The notes: a model not told the origin generated them from the sequence alone. DNA of 64,000 bases from Bathymodiolus brooksi (GCA_963680875.1 OY804589.1:25470353-25534352), one strand, 5' to 3'; counted from the first letter of the stretch, positions 20,669 to 32,084 are shown. Made by a program: numbers and translations.

Positions 20669-22180
20669 TTTTATATTGTTTTTTATTTTTGGAAATTAAA
20701 GCGTATTACATAAACAAACTGGATATACGTTTATGTAAACACCTGCTCTAGATAACAGACATCTTAGCTAATTATTAATTTACGCAAACACGTGCTATGC
20801 TAGACGTATTATAATTTATGTAATGATAAAACCAAATCCAAGTACAAAATATCAATATAATCCGTACAATTTACACGGAATGATTTTTTTTTCTTTCAAA
20901 TTTTTCCTGGATAAAAAACCATCAGTTATCATCTAAATCAAAACTGTTTTTAAGGTCAACGTAAGAAAACAGAGTATCTTATAGGTAAATACGATGATAT
21001 TTATATATTCGAATTATTTAGATGTGTCTGGAGGGCATTGTATGGTTGTCGTACAAAGAATGCTGTTGTCTGCATTAATTATTGTCACCTGTGTTAATAT
21101 AATGCGTCAAAGCAGTGGCTGTTTAGCCAAATATAGGTATCATCAATGAGCCTGTCTTTTGAACGGTGATTTGTCAATTAGTCAACGATCAAGGAATGCT
21201 ACAGGCATCAGATAATATTTACTTTTATCATATTCGGACAAAACAACTTTAGCTTGTCGTCCATCATATGTAGTACAATCATAACATATAAATGTTCCGG
21301 AATATACACCGAGAACTACTACGCCCCACACGTAATACGATCAGAACATAGGGAATCATATTAACTTGGACCAAATTGTCTGTCTCAAATGGTTACTTAT
21401 CATAATTTTGTCAATTTCATAGGAACTTTCTAAGCAAAAAATCAAATTCCCACGAAAAGCAACAATAGAGAAAACATCCCATTATTTGGCTTTCCAATCG
21501 TTTGACCTTGACCTAATACAGATTATTCCAGACATGCGCTGTGCGTACTACATTATATATTTACGTTATAAATTGAACTAACATTTAAAGAGAAAGAAAT
21601 TAAAAAAACAAAACGTGACAATTTCATAGATTTTAAGAAAATGTATAAGTCGTGCTTTTTAATGTATAATATTGTGTTTTCTCAATTGTCAGGCCTTGTC
21701 TTTCTTGACTTTAACGTCATTATCGTCTCTGTAACTTCCAAAGTACAATAATGAAATAGATTTCGAAAATATACAAAAACTGACTTTTCGCATTTGCATT
21801 GCTTGTTATGATATACATTTTTGTAAACAGTGTAAAATGTGTACGTCAAGATTGCTTTCCCATCGTAATTCCATTTATGACGTAAGCAATATAGTACTAC
21901 GTTATGTTTGTTTGCCAGTTGTTCTTCTATTTATAATTTAAACAATGTTCTACGCCAGGGTTCTTCGTCAGTCGCTCTTTCATTTATTATTTAAACACTG
22001 TACTATTAATTATTTGTACGATTTTAAACAGATTTATTTTAAGTTGATATAATAGCAACAATAAATATATAATACATAAATTCTGCTGAAGTTTTAACTG
22101 TTATGCAAATACAAATGTATACATGACATAAATTAACAATGAAATATATCATTACAACAAGTGTAAAAAATACATTATTT
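20669..22180. other. Upstream region of the ankyrin gene
   Basis: AT-rich. Apart from the Penelope-type remnant at 21480-21565 (TTTGGCTTTCC, GATTATTCCAGACATGCG, GTGCGTAC) I recognise nothing. The ankyrin promoter should lie at its left end. Confidence 0.4.
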
Positions 22181-22182
22181 CT

Positions 22183-23700
22183 AAGGGACCGACCATTTAA
22201 CTTGCAGGGGGGGGATTATGGTTTTTTTGTTTCGTGCAGAAATTTTTTCGGACTACACAAGAGTTAGAATATTTATTTTTTTTGTCGCGCAAAGCGCGAA
22301 ATTTTTTTCCAAAATTCTGAATCAAATTATTTTTTTTTTCCACCACCAAAATCAGAATATTTTTTTCAGCAACATTGGGAATCAGAATATTTTTTTAGAA
22401 AAAAATCATACCCCCTCCCCCCTTCAAGTTAAATGGTCTCTCCCTAATTGCACTCTTAATTTATTGATTGATTTATTGGTTGGTTGATTAATTGATTGGT
22501 TATTGTTTAACATGAGGAGAGCAGGTGTCTCTTATATATATTCATGACAATAACACATTTAAAAACAAAGAAACAATAAATTTTATAGGTAAAAATGTGT
22601 GGTGGTTCCAATTGTGGTTGTATGGTTGGTCACTATAATGTGAATGGTCATTAAGATGTGTTGTAAGATGTTTATTACGTGCACAGAGTGACATTTTCAC
22701 TGAATTCCACCCATTCCACTTTTCAATCGCATCGGGTTACTTTTTAAGACCATCAGCTTACTTCTCAATGCATTGCGATGTTTCTGTTAAGGGACCGACC
22801 ATTTAACTTGCAAAAAGGGGGGGGGGGGTATGGTTTTTTGTTTCGTTCAGAATTTTTTTTTCGGACAACACGAAAGTTAGAATATTTATTTTTTGGGTCG
22901 CGCAAAGCGCGAAATTTTTTTCCAAAATTCAACATTAGGTTATATGACAAACACTCTGAATCAGATTTTTTTTTTTTCCTCCACCAAAATCAGAATATTT
23001 TTTTCAGCAACATTGGGAATCAGAATATTTTTTTTAGAAAAAAATCATACCCCCCTCCCACCCTTCAAGTTAAATGGTCTCTCCCTAATTGCACTCTTAA
23101 TTTATTGATTGATTTATTGGTTGGTTGATTAATTGATTGGTTATTGTTTAACATGAGGAGAGCAGGTGTCTCTTATATATATTCATGACAATAGCACTTT
23201 TAAAAACAAAGAAACAATAAATTTTATAGGTAAAAATGTGTGGTGGTTCCAATTGTGGTTGTATGGTTGGTCACTATAATGTGAATGGTCATTAAGATGT
23301 GTTGTAAGATGTTTATTACGTGCACAGAGTGACATTTTCACTGAATTCCACCCATTCCACTTTTCAATCGCATCGGGTTACTTTTTAAGACCATCAGCTT
23401 ACTTCTCAATGCATTGCGATGTTTCTGTTAAGGGACCGACCATTTAACTTGCAAAAGGAGGGGGTTATGGTTTTTTGTTTCGTTCAGAATTTTTTTTTCG
23501 GACAACAAGAAAGTTAGAACATTTATTTTTTGGGTCGCGCAAAGCGCGAATTTTTTTCCAGAATTCACCATTAGGTTATATGACAAACACTCTGAATCAG
23601 AATATTTTTTTCAGCAACATTGGGAATCAGAATATTTTTTTAGAAAAAAAACCATAACCCCCCCCCCCCCCTTTTTCAAGTTAAATTGTCGTTTCCTTAA
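22183..23700. mobile_element. Three MITE copies in a ~606/641-bp tandem duplication
   Basis: Copies at 22183-22446, 22789-23088 and 23430-23700 share terminal inverted repeats GGGACCGACCATTTAACTTG / CAAGTTAAATGGTCTCTCCC, flanked by TAA. Each has internal T-rich arms and the hairpin CGCGCAAAGCGCG. The ~343-bp spacers between copies (22447-22788, 23089-23429) are almost identical, so the array arose by duplication of MITE plus flank, not by three insertions. The third copy's right end is diverged (AAATTGTCGTTTCC). TAA flanks would suit a PIF/Harbinger-type element. ORFs here are by-products. Confidence 0.85.
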
Positions 23701-23984
23701 TACATGTATTTACTAACAATCAAAATAATATATGATTTACAAATGCTGTTTTATTAAATGGACTTTAATACCGATGATCCTATTCAGCTATAATTAATCT
23801 GTGGCGCGAGGATCTGTTTCATTACACATTTAATTGGTCAGTGTCGTATATCAAAAGATGAATAGCATCACGATGCCCTTGAGAAGTAAATCGATGGTTT
23901 GTTTTCACCATGTATACTTGTCTTCCATCACAGTTGTTTTAATAGTAAGACGCACTTGATAAAATTAAATCATTGCTTATTAAA

Positions 23985-24518
23985 AATAGTCGTGGTCGTG
24001 ATCGAAAGGTAGTTGGATTTACAACGACCTGTGCAGTCTGTGCCTATCACCACTAACGCTGTGAGTTCGGATCCCCCTCATTGCGAGGTGTATTCGATGC
24101 AACATTATGTGATAAAGTTCATTATGCGACAGCTCTGTGGTGTTCTCTAGATACTTCGGTTTACTTCAACAATAAAAGTGACGGCCACAATATAGTTGAA
24201 ATAGTGTTGATTGATTGATTTTTGATGTTTAACGCCACTTTCAGCAATATTTCAGCTATATCATGACGACCAGTGTTAGTGGTGGAAGAAGCCGGAGTAC
24301 CCGGAGAGAACCACCGACCATGGGCAAGCAACTGGTAAACTTTATCACTTGCGGCTGCGAGTCGGGTGCACCCTTTTTGTAATTTACAAAGCCGGGCGCG
24401 AACCCACGTCGTATTGGTGATAGGCTTGTATGAGTTGTTAGGTAATACAACTACCTAACTCATTGAGCCACCCAGGCCCTTCGAAATAGTGTTGAAAGTG
24501 GCGTTAAACCCCATAAAA
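23985..24518 (+). mobile_element. SINE-A interrupted by SINE-B
   Basis: Head GTCGTGGTCGTGATCG..GTAGTTGG, B-box-like GTGAGTTCGGATCC and body AATAAAAGTGACGGCC. The end GTGGCGTTAAACCCC is displaced to 24499 by the SINE-B inserted at 24211-24482. Confidence 0.8.
24211..24482 (-). mobile_element. SINE-B inserted in SINE-A, 13-bp target duplication
   Basis: Minus-strand SINE-B with tail TTGATTGATTTTTGATG and head ..CTCATTGAGCCACCCAGG. The 13-mer GAAATAGTGTTGA flanks it on both sides (24198-24210 and 24483-24495). SINE-B therefore moved after this SINE-A copy was fixed. Confidence 0.85.
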
Positions 24519-24639
24519 CAAACCTACACTAAACTGAATATTGTCTTTTTTAAACAAATAATTTGCAAGTTGTTTTCTTTTGAAATATTATACAACAAAT
24601 TGCAAATTGCACAGTTACAAAAACATACAAAAATGTATA

Positions 24640-24800
24640 TACTGTGCATGACTCGTTTCTGAAATAACCTTTATCAGGTACATTTATACGTTCATAGCTC
24701 AAAGGATTAGAACGCATAATATTTTTAAAGTCTTTAACCCAGGCAGCTAAAGAAGATAGCCAAAAAAAATATGTGAAAAATATAACGTTTTTTATCACAG
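24640..24800 (-). mobile_element. Penelope-type 3' end, mutated hammerhead-like motif
   Basis: On the minus strand, ACCTGATAAAGGTTATTTCA with GAAACGAG; the core G of CTGATGA is changed. Preceded by TTTTTTTGGCTATC. Confidence 0.5.
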
Positions 24801-24821
24801 TTCAGTTATTTCCTTAACAAA

Positions 24822-25012
24822 TAAGGGTAATAACAAAATTACCGAACCCCGAACAATCTTACAAAGGGAAAGTCAAAACTCATAAGTATATAAACAGACA
24901 AAATCAGTCAACAACCGGAAAACTGTGAAAACCGTAATGACACTGTCTTGGTACAGGCATTTCTAAAGAAATGGTGGGTTGAATCAGATTTTAAAGCGCC
25001 AAACCTCCCTTA
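24822..25012 (-). mobile_element. Element E copy
   Basis: Reverse complement of the 2300-2525 part, from TAAGGGTAATAACAAAATTA to GCGCCAAACCTCCC. Confidence 0.7.
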
Positions 25013-25315
25013 ACAAACCACGTTACAATGACATAACATAAACAACTCATGTATTGATAGATGAAATGAGTGCAAGCTGTCAATGGTTAATCTGTCCTAA
25101 TAGATTTTTTTCTGTTCAAAACTGTACGTCGTGACATTATATGATTTATAGAATGTTTTATTAAAATATTAATTTAATTATATATAAGAATATTCATTAA
25201 AACCATTAATGTTACATAAAAAGATCGATGGGCAAATTAATCTTTGTTGTGATTTGACCAATCAAAAATCTTGAATCTTTACATTCCGTAACGCGTGTTG
25301 CTTTGTATCCGGTTG

Positions 25316-25550
25316 GGTTAGGGTAAGGATTGTGGTGTTTTACGCCACTTTCAACAATATTTCAGTTATAGAGCGGCAGTCAGGTTTATTGTTGGAGGAA
25401 ACCGGAGTATCCGGAGAAAACCACCGACCTGTCGCATCAAGTTGTATCGAGTACACCTCGCCATGAACGGGGTTCGATCTTACAACTTTAGTGGTGATAG
25501 GCACTGATTGCATAGGAAGTTGTAAATCAAACTACCATGCGATAACGACC
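25316..25550 (-). mobile_element. SINE-A copy
   Basis: From TGGTGTTTTACGCCACTTTC to AGTTGTAAATCAAACTACCA (reverse), with a ~25-bp deletion around the GTCACTGACAAACTT block. Confidence 0.75.
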
Positions 25551-25744
25551 AGGAAGATGCCCTGTATCCGGTTATTCTTTTAAGAAGAGTCTGAAGATAC
25601 CAAAATTCGAATTAAAACAGAAATGATATGGATGTTAAAAATTACCTGAAATATTCTTAAAATCAAACTATTTTATTGTTGTTATTGAGACTATATCTTG
25701 CGTTTTCGGTAACAAGAGTACACCGAGATTCTCTCTATTGGTCG

Positions 25745-25832
25745 ATTTAGATATTGAATACGAATCTTGAATCTTGAGAATCATATATTGAATCTTGAAT
25801 TTCAAATATTGAATCTTGAATCTCGAATGATC
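25745..25832. repeat. Degenerate GAATCTTGAAT short tandem repeat
   Basis: Five or more imperfect copies of ATTGAATCTTGAATCT-like sequence. The minus-strand 64-codon ORF covering it is repetitive (FKIQY) and not a gene. Confidence 0.7.
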
Positions 25833-25894
25833 CTTCAGGCTTTCGTATCCCCTCGTCCGCATCTGGTGTTTACATTAATAACACAGTTGGGTCA

Positions 25895-26075
25895 ATATAT
25901 ACAGACAAACCTGCCTTGAAGGGCACCTCTATATAACAAATCACTGTCTATAAAGGGCACCTCTATATAACAAATCACTGTCAACAAAGGGTAGTCTCAT
26001 TTTCCCATTAATGAATAATGCATACAATTTAAACCTGTATATAAAGTGCAAATGCTCATAAAGGCCACACTTTCA
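25895..26075 (+). mobile_element. Dispersed repeat, second copy of 17905-18085
   Basis: Same block order as the copy at 17905, with an internal ~40-bp tandem duplication. Confidence 0.55.
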
Positions 26076-26279
26076 TACAAAACGGAATTTAAAGACGGAT
26101 CGGTGTCATTTTCAGAATCATTCGACCCGGACGACCCAACGTTAATAGATCGCTTCCCTGATTACACAACTGAAACAGACCTTGGTGAAAGACCACTAAC
26201 ACCCACACAACGACGGGAAAAAAACAGCATGCGAAAGGCAAGCAAGAAAAAGAAAACTATGTCTGCAATACCTCAATAG
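26046..26279 (+). CDS. Unrecognised 77-codon ORF, possible exon
   Basis: Not recognised. From about residue 12 the composition looks protein-like rather than random: TEFKDGSVSFSESFDPDDPT, then an acidic stretch, then a Lys/Arg-rich end (RREKNSMRKASKKKK). A candidate acceptor TCATTTTCAG lies inside it at about 26114, and the stop TAG is followed at once by GTGAGC, a good donor. It overlaps the dispersed repeat at its 5' end. It could be a terminal coding exon, a piece of a mobile-element ORF, or chance. Confidence 0.3.
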   Translation: MQMLIKATLSYKTEFKDGSVSFSESFDPDDPTLIDRFPDYTTETDLGERPLTPTQRREKNSMRKASKKKKTMSAIPQ

Positions 26280-26529
26280 GTGAGCCGGACGTTAAACCCT
26301 CATACTACTAAGGCCACATTTTCAGAATCCATTGAGTTCCCTTTATCTACAGGATTAACTCTACGATATATATATATACAATGTACAGTATTGCATTTTT
26401 CAAGGATGTTGTATTATTTATTTATTTGTTTATGCGTAAAATCTGTTGTTAATTGGCAAGTTTTTGTATGGTGTCATTTTCATGTGACAGTGACGTTTAT
26501 TTTCATTCAGGTAAGAGACAGTTAGGACC

Positions 26530-27035
26530 GGAAAAAAACAGGTAAACAAACAATAACTCAAATATTGTTCATTGCAAAACATTATAAAATAGTTGTTTAC
26601 TATACCTAAATAAGGCCATATTCTCTGGAATCTTATATTGTAAACAAATGAATCATATTCACAACGTTGTTTTATATTAAGATGACTTCGATGGAGTACA
26701 ACTTGAAAATCACATTTTACAATTTTTTCTCACTGATATAAAAGATACGACAATTTAACTTTTAGAATGGTGGGTGCTATATTTTTTTTTAATTTTATTT
26801 CATCAAAGTTTATAGAAAACAAATAATTAGCCTGAAAGAGAAAATAATCAACAATCTGACCCTGCAGTTTTCAGTAAAATATTTGGCTAGATTTTGAATG
26901 AAAATATTAGATTTTTCATGTCAATTTTGTTTCACATGAAAATGCATCAATGGTTGGTCACTAAGCAGAAAGCATTTTATTGGATTGGATGAATTTTGAT
27001 ATTTGGTTTTACTTTAACGTTCAATGTCTTGAAAC
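26530..27035. other. No recognised feature
   Basis: AT-rich sequence without a convincing ORF, splice pair or repeat relationship that I can see. Confidence 0.4.
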
Positions 27036-27039
27036 CGCA

Positions 27040-27750
27040 TCTGTGGTGCAATGGTTAGCGTGCTCGTCTCGAGTGCAGTAGACCGTGTGATCTAGCCCGG
27101 CATGGTCAAACCAAAGACTATATAACATTTGGTATTTGCTGCTTCTCTGCTAAACACACAGTATTAAGGAGTTAGATCAAAGACTGGTTGGATCATAGGT
27201 ACCAGATTTGTGGACCCCCCCCCTCCTTTTTTATATTTTTTAATTCATCACTTTTGTGGGACGTTTTCATTATAAACAGTGTTGAACAACTTCAAACATT
27301 ACCAAAAACTCAATCCGAGATCGATATAAGCCCATTTCTAAAAACACAAAAACCCTCCTCTAGAATAGACTAGGGGAGGGTTTTTGTGTTTTTAGAAATG
27401 GGCTTATATCGATCTTGGATTGAGTTTTTGGTAATGTTTGAAGTTGTTCAACACTGTTTATAATGAAAACGTCCCACAAGTGATGAATTAACAAAATTTA
27501 AAAAAGGGGGGTCCACAAATCGGGTACCTATGGGTTGGATCGGAATACGGATACTGTGTAGTGTGTAGTGACATATCTACCTGTGATCTGTTGTTTCAGT
27601 GAGCTAGCAATGTAAAGATCCACATAAGAGTGTTGGTCTAGTACAAATCGGACATCATCATCAATTCATCAAATATAACTTGTTCACGCCATAATATGGC
27701 TGAAAAATTGCTCATTTAGTTTTAAGCAATAATTACTCACTCCCCATTAT
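27040..27750 (+). mobile_element. SINE-C copy split by a foldback element
   Basis: The head CGCATCTGTGGTGCAATGGT has a TAGCGTGCTCG box and a CCCGGCATGGTCAAACC segment. After the insert at 27195-27532 the body resumes (GTGTTGGTCTAGTACAAAT, CGCCATAATATGGCTG, TTTAAGCAATAATTACTCAC). Other SINE-C copies: 32085-32425, 40370-40525 and 47132-47235 (minus) and 44640-44815 (plus). Confidence 0.7.
27195..27532. mobile_element. 338-bp foldback element, ~160-bp arms, 9-bp target duplication
   Basis: Left and right arms (about 27195-27356 and 27371-27532) are near-perfect inverted repeats around a ~14-base centre. The ends are ATAGGTACC / GGTACCTATG. GGTTGGATC lies on both sides (27186-27194 and 27533-27541). 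Long inverted arms plus a 9-bp duplication resemble TIR-type Mutator-like miniature elements. It interrupts SINE-C. The small ORF on the left arm is a by-product. Confidence 0.85.
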
Positions 27751-28410
27751 TTTTTATGAAAAGCTTTAAAACAATAATTGTATATGCTATTTGCACTTAG
27801 AGAAGAATCTATATAAACATACCTTTATTACTTTAATTAACATGTAATCAAATGTAATTGTTTTTATAACATCTCATGTGTCAATATATTTAGGTCGACT
27901 GACTAAAGACCAAGCTAACTTTTGACATCGTGTGATGTCTTGTCTGTTGGCATCAACAGTTCAACTAAATTATATTTCCTCAAATTGAAATTGCAGACGT
28001 TTCTACATTTTAAGACAGGGTGAGGTAAAATGGACAGTTCTAACTATATGCAATTAAATGTTGAAATATTGTTACGGTTTTCTATAAAAGTTTCCAAACC
28101 AGGCCCTTCTTAACAACAACAAATTCTTAAAAACAAATGAGGGAGTTCTTTCTTATTCAGATATTTATTTAATTGAGATTTGAATCAATTTCATTATTTT
28201 CTTGTAAGGCCACTTTATTATCGATGGTTATTTTCAACTAGGTTTGGTCTAAATTGGCCCACTGCTTTCATAGTTGAAATATTAAAGGTATAATGTCGTT
28301 GAGTTTGGTAATTGTTTTTAAAGTGGTTTTTTTTGTGTGTTGAAAGTTAATATTAACCTTCAAAACATGAGTATATAAAACATGTATTTTCGTTGTTTTT
28401 TGTGTGCAGC

Positions 28411-28712
28411 TTGCCTTCCAGCATCATTAATCATGCAGGTTCCAATTTCCGAAATACATGCATGCTCCATGGCACTGATGTTTACACTTCAGCATGAGTT
28501 TGAACATTCAACACTTCCTTCAATTCCATTCAACGGTCTATGTTAAAAACAAAAATTTGGATAATTCGCCAAAACGTAAGCTTCTTTTCTGTTTCTTTTT
28601 CTAGCAGAATCAATTGAAATTCTCGTACGACCCCGTGGAGGTTTTCCATCGGCGGACATGTTTGTTGTACAGACAGGAATTTATGTTCGAGATGTGTTTT
28701 CATGAAAATAAA
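28411..28712 (+). CDS. Possible two-exon 3' end of an unrecognised gene
   Basis: The acceptor-like TTTTTTGTGTGCAG (28410) precedes an open stretch containing MQVPISEIHACSMALMFTLQ and HEFEHSTLPSIPFN, before a stop at about 28547. A second acceptor-like TTTCTTTTTCTAG precedes 28605. After it one frame reads NQLKFSYDPVEVFHRRTCLL then YRQEFMFEMCF to a TGA at about 28718; another reads SIEILVRPRGGFPSADMFVV. AATAAA follows at about 28707. The donor between the two parts is poor (ACGGTCTATG). It could equally be an old retroelement end. Confidence 0.25.
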
Positions 28713-28914
28713 GAGAAATGATGGACTTTTTACTTTAAAACTCCATAATTAGTGTTAATTTATGCTATTTATGTACTCCTTAAAAATAGTTTAAGAAGAA
28801 GGACTCCAAGGGACGGTAAAAGTCCATGTGAACCTCTGGGTCAGGTGATTTAAAAAAGGAACTTGGGGTCACTGAAACATGAAATCAAGGTCAAACATTC
28901 TTTATGGACATGGC

Positions 28915-29083
28915 ACAGGCACGGAATTACCATACCTTTTTAACTTTCTGTTTACAATAAAATTTCTTTATTATTTCCTATTTCTTTCCTTTATTTATGT
29001 GTTCATGTCCATATATCCATACAATCTTATTGTAACAACTTGCATATGCCACACTTATATACTCCGTAATTCCGTGCTACATC
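28915..29083. repeat. Possible small foldback insertion
   Basis: GCACGGAATTAC (about 28919) and its inverse GTAATTCCGTGC (about 29066) bracket ~150 bp. No target duplication is clear. The long 146-codon ORF here is low-complexity and crosses a Penelope-like tail. Confidence 0.4.
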
Positions 29084-29149
29084 CCCTGGGGGACATGGAT
29101 GCTGCATGCATATTGTTCTCTTTCACAAAAGTGTTATTGGTTATTAATG

Positions 29150-29330
29150 TTTATGATCACTTTCAGCTTTATTGTGAACACCAGACTTATAGAGGAACTG
29201 CTTACCTTTCCGGAGCACCTGGGTTCACTCCTAATTTTACAGGTTCGTGTTTCTTAATCTTTACTTTTCTGTGTGGGGTCTGTTTCATTTTCACATACAG
29301 TATTCCATGTCTTATATAAAAAGCACCAAA
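29150..29330 (+). mobile_element. Penelope-like 3' tail fragment
   Basis: AGAGGAACTGCTTACCTTTC, CGGAGCACCTGGGTTCACTC and CAGGTTCGTGTT match the tail family at 20018 and 49800. Confidence 0.55.
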
Positions 29331-29844
29331 AACTACGTAAAAGAGAGCTATTGTCATATTCCACATAATATATTGTTTCTATAGTGTTCCAGCTAGAATT
29401 TGAAAAGGACAGGATACCAGCAAAGGGCAGGGCATTTTTTTTAATGATAAAAAGGACATTTAGAGAACTCTTTAATTTGTTGCACTTTTGTTTTAAATAG
29501 TATTGGTTTGTTATTGTTTTGTCCAGCATATAATAGAATGCAGTGGTAAGAGGTCTGCTATATCAATTTGTCGTTGGTCTGAATATAGCTGAAATACTGC
29601 TCGCTGGACGCTAAGCAATAATCAATGGTCTTAAAAAAAATGTGTACTATATACACATGTTTATGGTAATCTACCGGTCAGTCTAATTGTAATACATGTA
29701 CACAGTGATAATTTAATTTCCACAAATTAAATTCGATATCTTTATAAAAGGAACCAAATATACATTAGAGAAAATCAAAGAGGCAATCAAGAGACACAGG
29801 CAACATTGGACACAATACACAGAAGGAACACCAACAGAACAAAA

Positions 29845-30105
29845 CAGGGTTAGGATTATGGTGTTTAACACCACTTTCAACAATATTTCAGTTATATCAT
29901 GGCGGTCAGTTTTATTGGTGGAGGAAACCGGAGCACCTGGAGAAAACTACTGACTTGTCGGAGATATCACTGACAAACTTGATCACATAATGCTGTATTG
30001 AGTGCACCTCCCCTGAGTAGGGTTCAAACTCACAACTTTAGTGGTGATAGGCACTGATTGCATTGGAAGATGTAAATCTAACTACCATACCATCCTGACC
30101 ATGAC
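29845..30105 (-). mobile_element. SINE-A copy
   Basis: Complete from TTATGGTGTTTAACACCACT to ATGTAAATCTAACTACCATA (reverse). Confidence 0.75.
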
Positions 30106-30109
30106 TACC

Positions 30110-31370
30110 CCTCTATAAAATATTGGGAAGGCATAATTACAAGTGATGGAAAAAGCTCACATTGCCTTTGGCAAGGTGAGCAAAATATATCAAATTTGTA
30201 TAAAAACTTTATTATAAGAATAAAATTACAATGATTCTGGTACATGTATGTACTTAAAATGGAATCGATGATGAATTTATATAAAAAAATGTATTATTTA
30301 CATAAAACTATTACAACTAAAATTGCATATTTGCTGCTATGCAAAGTGTCATTACATTAGTAAATTCATTTAAAAAACTAATTAATTACCACTTGCTTAC
30401 AGTTCAAAACATTAATTAGAAAAAAAGTATTTTATAAATGATGAATTATTTTCACATATTTTTTAATGCATTTGTACTTAAAAATGTACAAAATGTATGA
30501 CAACCTAATTTTTGAAGAGGACATTTAATCCTTGATATATGTATGTGTACAACAAATTGAAAGTGTCTTGAATTAATTGAAATTTAAAACTCGTCAATAC
30601 ATACACATGATATTTGCACGCAAAGATATATATTTCACTAAATATTGAACATACTACGCTGTACATGATCTGTATATATATTGTGTGATGTCCAAATAAT
30701 AGTAATATTACTCTCGATAACTCAAAAGGGTGTGGACTTTGTAGTCTAAAACATATGTTCTTTTTATTTGCTGTTTTTCAAGCAGGATACTAAACTAAGA
30801 TGACATAAAATGATGTGTATACACAGAACTCTTTCAGTTGATGCTCTGATTCTCCTTAACTTTCTTAATGTAAAGTTTGATTATTTGGTTAATATAAATC
30901 TTCAACAATCTTGCAAAAAAAAATATATATATAACACTGAACTAAACACATTGTACGATATGATATACATGTAATGATGTACAAATAATTTCAATGCATA
31001 AATGTTTACGATTTTACCTTCAAAATGTACAAGATATACAATTATATACATGTATTCTTTTTATCAACTATTTACACATTTATATCTGACAATACAACAC
31101 AGAAAAACTTACGAAAGAAAGCACTTTGCAACCAAGTCTTTAAAAAATAATTTAAAATGAAGAAATGGTGGTCATGGCACAATATATTTGTCAAAAATCA
31201 CTATTACGTAAGCTAAAGACAGTAATTATTTAGTATTGAAACGCTAGAAACAATCTAAAGGTTTTGAGTGTTTTATGTGGTTTCTTAGCAACCAAAATCC
31301 TTACTTTCTTTCCTATTATAAAATAAAATATTGATAGCAACATTGGTTTAAAATGGTTTTTTTTAAACCA
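30110..31370. other. Region downstream of the Ly6-type gene
   Basis: AT-rich with no recognised genes. For the minus-strand Ly6 gene, an AATAAA lies at 31377-31382, about 190 bp past the stop codon, and could be its polyadenylation signal. Confidence 0.4.
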
Positions 31371-31376
31371 TGCTAT

Positions 31377-31382
31377 TTTATT
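31377..31382 (-). terminator. Candidate polyadenylation signal AATAAA of the Ly6-type gene
   Basis: TTTATT on the plus strand gives AATAAA on the minus strand, 192 bp beyond the stop at 31574. Other A-rich hexamers nearby make the choice uncertain. Confidence 0.4.
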
Positions 31383-31573
31383 GTAGAAGATGTCAAAAAG
31401 AGGAATATGAATTATCAAGCTTAAATTATTTTGATCTACTTGATTTATGCCTATGTCTCAATTATTGAAGATTTTGATATACAACTGCCAGCATATGTAA
31501 TTATACTGGGAAAAGAAAGATAACTCTAGTTCAACTTTGTACTTCAGATCAAGTTTTTTTATATAATGACTGA

Positions 31574-31654
31574 TTATCGCTGCCTGAGTAAAATTTGAAG
31601 ACCAATGACTGCTCCTAGTAGTATCATACTGATCTTAGTTGTACCTGCTCCAAG
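31574..31654 (-). CDS. Ly6/uPAR-type protein, exon 4 (C-terminal tail)
   Basis: The acceptor TCTTTTTACAG precedes CTTGGAGCAGG. The exon enters in phase 0, matching exon 3, and encodes 26 residues: LGAGTTKISMILLGAVIGLQ then ILLRQR and TAA at 31574. A small-residue stretch followed by a ~16-residue hydrophobic segment at the extreme C-terminus is the usual layout of a GPI-anchor signal in Ly6 proteins. Six more residues, three of them charged (LLRQR), follow the hydrophobic stretch, so a short membrane anchor is an alternative. It is separated from exon 3 by a 7.6 kb intron holding SINEs, a minisatellite and nested transposons. Confidence 0.85.
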   Translation of the reverse strand, partial: LGAGTTKISMILLGAVIGLQILLRQR

Positions 31655-31699
31655 CTGTAAAAAGATATACAATATGAAGAAATAAATATATATCTGAAA

Positions 31700-31955
31700 T
31701 AGTGGGCAGGTATCGTATGTTAGTTGGATTTACAACTACCTGTGCAATCAGTGCCCCTCACCACTGAAGTGGCGAGTTCGAATCCTCTCATGGTGAGGTG
31801 TACTCGATACAACACTATGTGATAAAGTTTGTCAGTGACTTAAGGCAGGTTGGTGGTTTTCTCCAGGTACCCTGGTTTCCTTTACCAATAAAACTGACCG
31901 CCATGATAAACTGAAATATTGTTGAAGTGACGTTTAACACCATAACCGTAACCCT
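31700..31955 (+). mobile_element. SINE-A copy in Ly6 intron 3
   Basis: Head GTATGTTAGTTGGATTTACA, B-box GAGTTCGAATCC, body GGTGGTTTTCTCCAGGTACC, end GTGACGTTTAACACC. It is antisense to the host gene and starts ~45 bp upstream of exon 4's acceptor. Confidence 0.8.
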
Positions 31956-32084
31956 ATATACCTAAAATGGAAAGGGGAATAACTCACCTGGTTATCAATT
32001 CCAAAATATGCACAGCTAGGGAATTTATTAGAATTTGCATTTTCTAAATAAAAATATATGCTAAAAAAGATATTCTAAGTGTGT

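Noticed and set aside
22218..23657. F/N/I-rich ORFs (FFSNIGNQNIF)
   Set aside because: Translations of T-rich MITE arms, repeated with the triplicated MITE.
28879..29319. 146-codon ORF as a membrane protein gene
   Set aside because: Low-complexity F/Y/L composition from AT-rich sequence; its end is a Penelope-like tail and it spans an inverted repeat.
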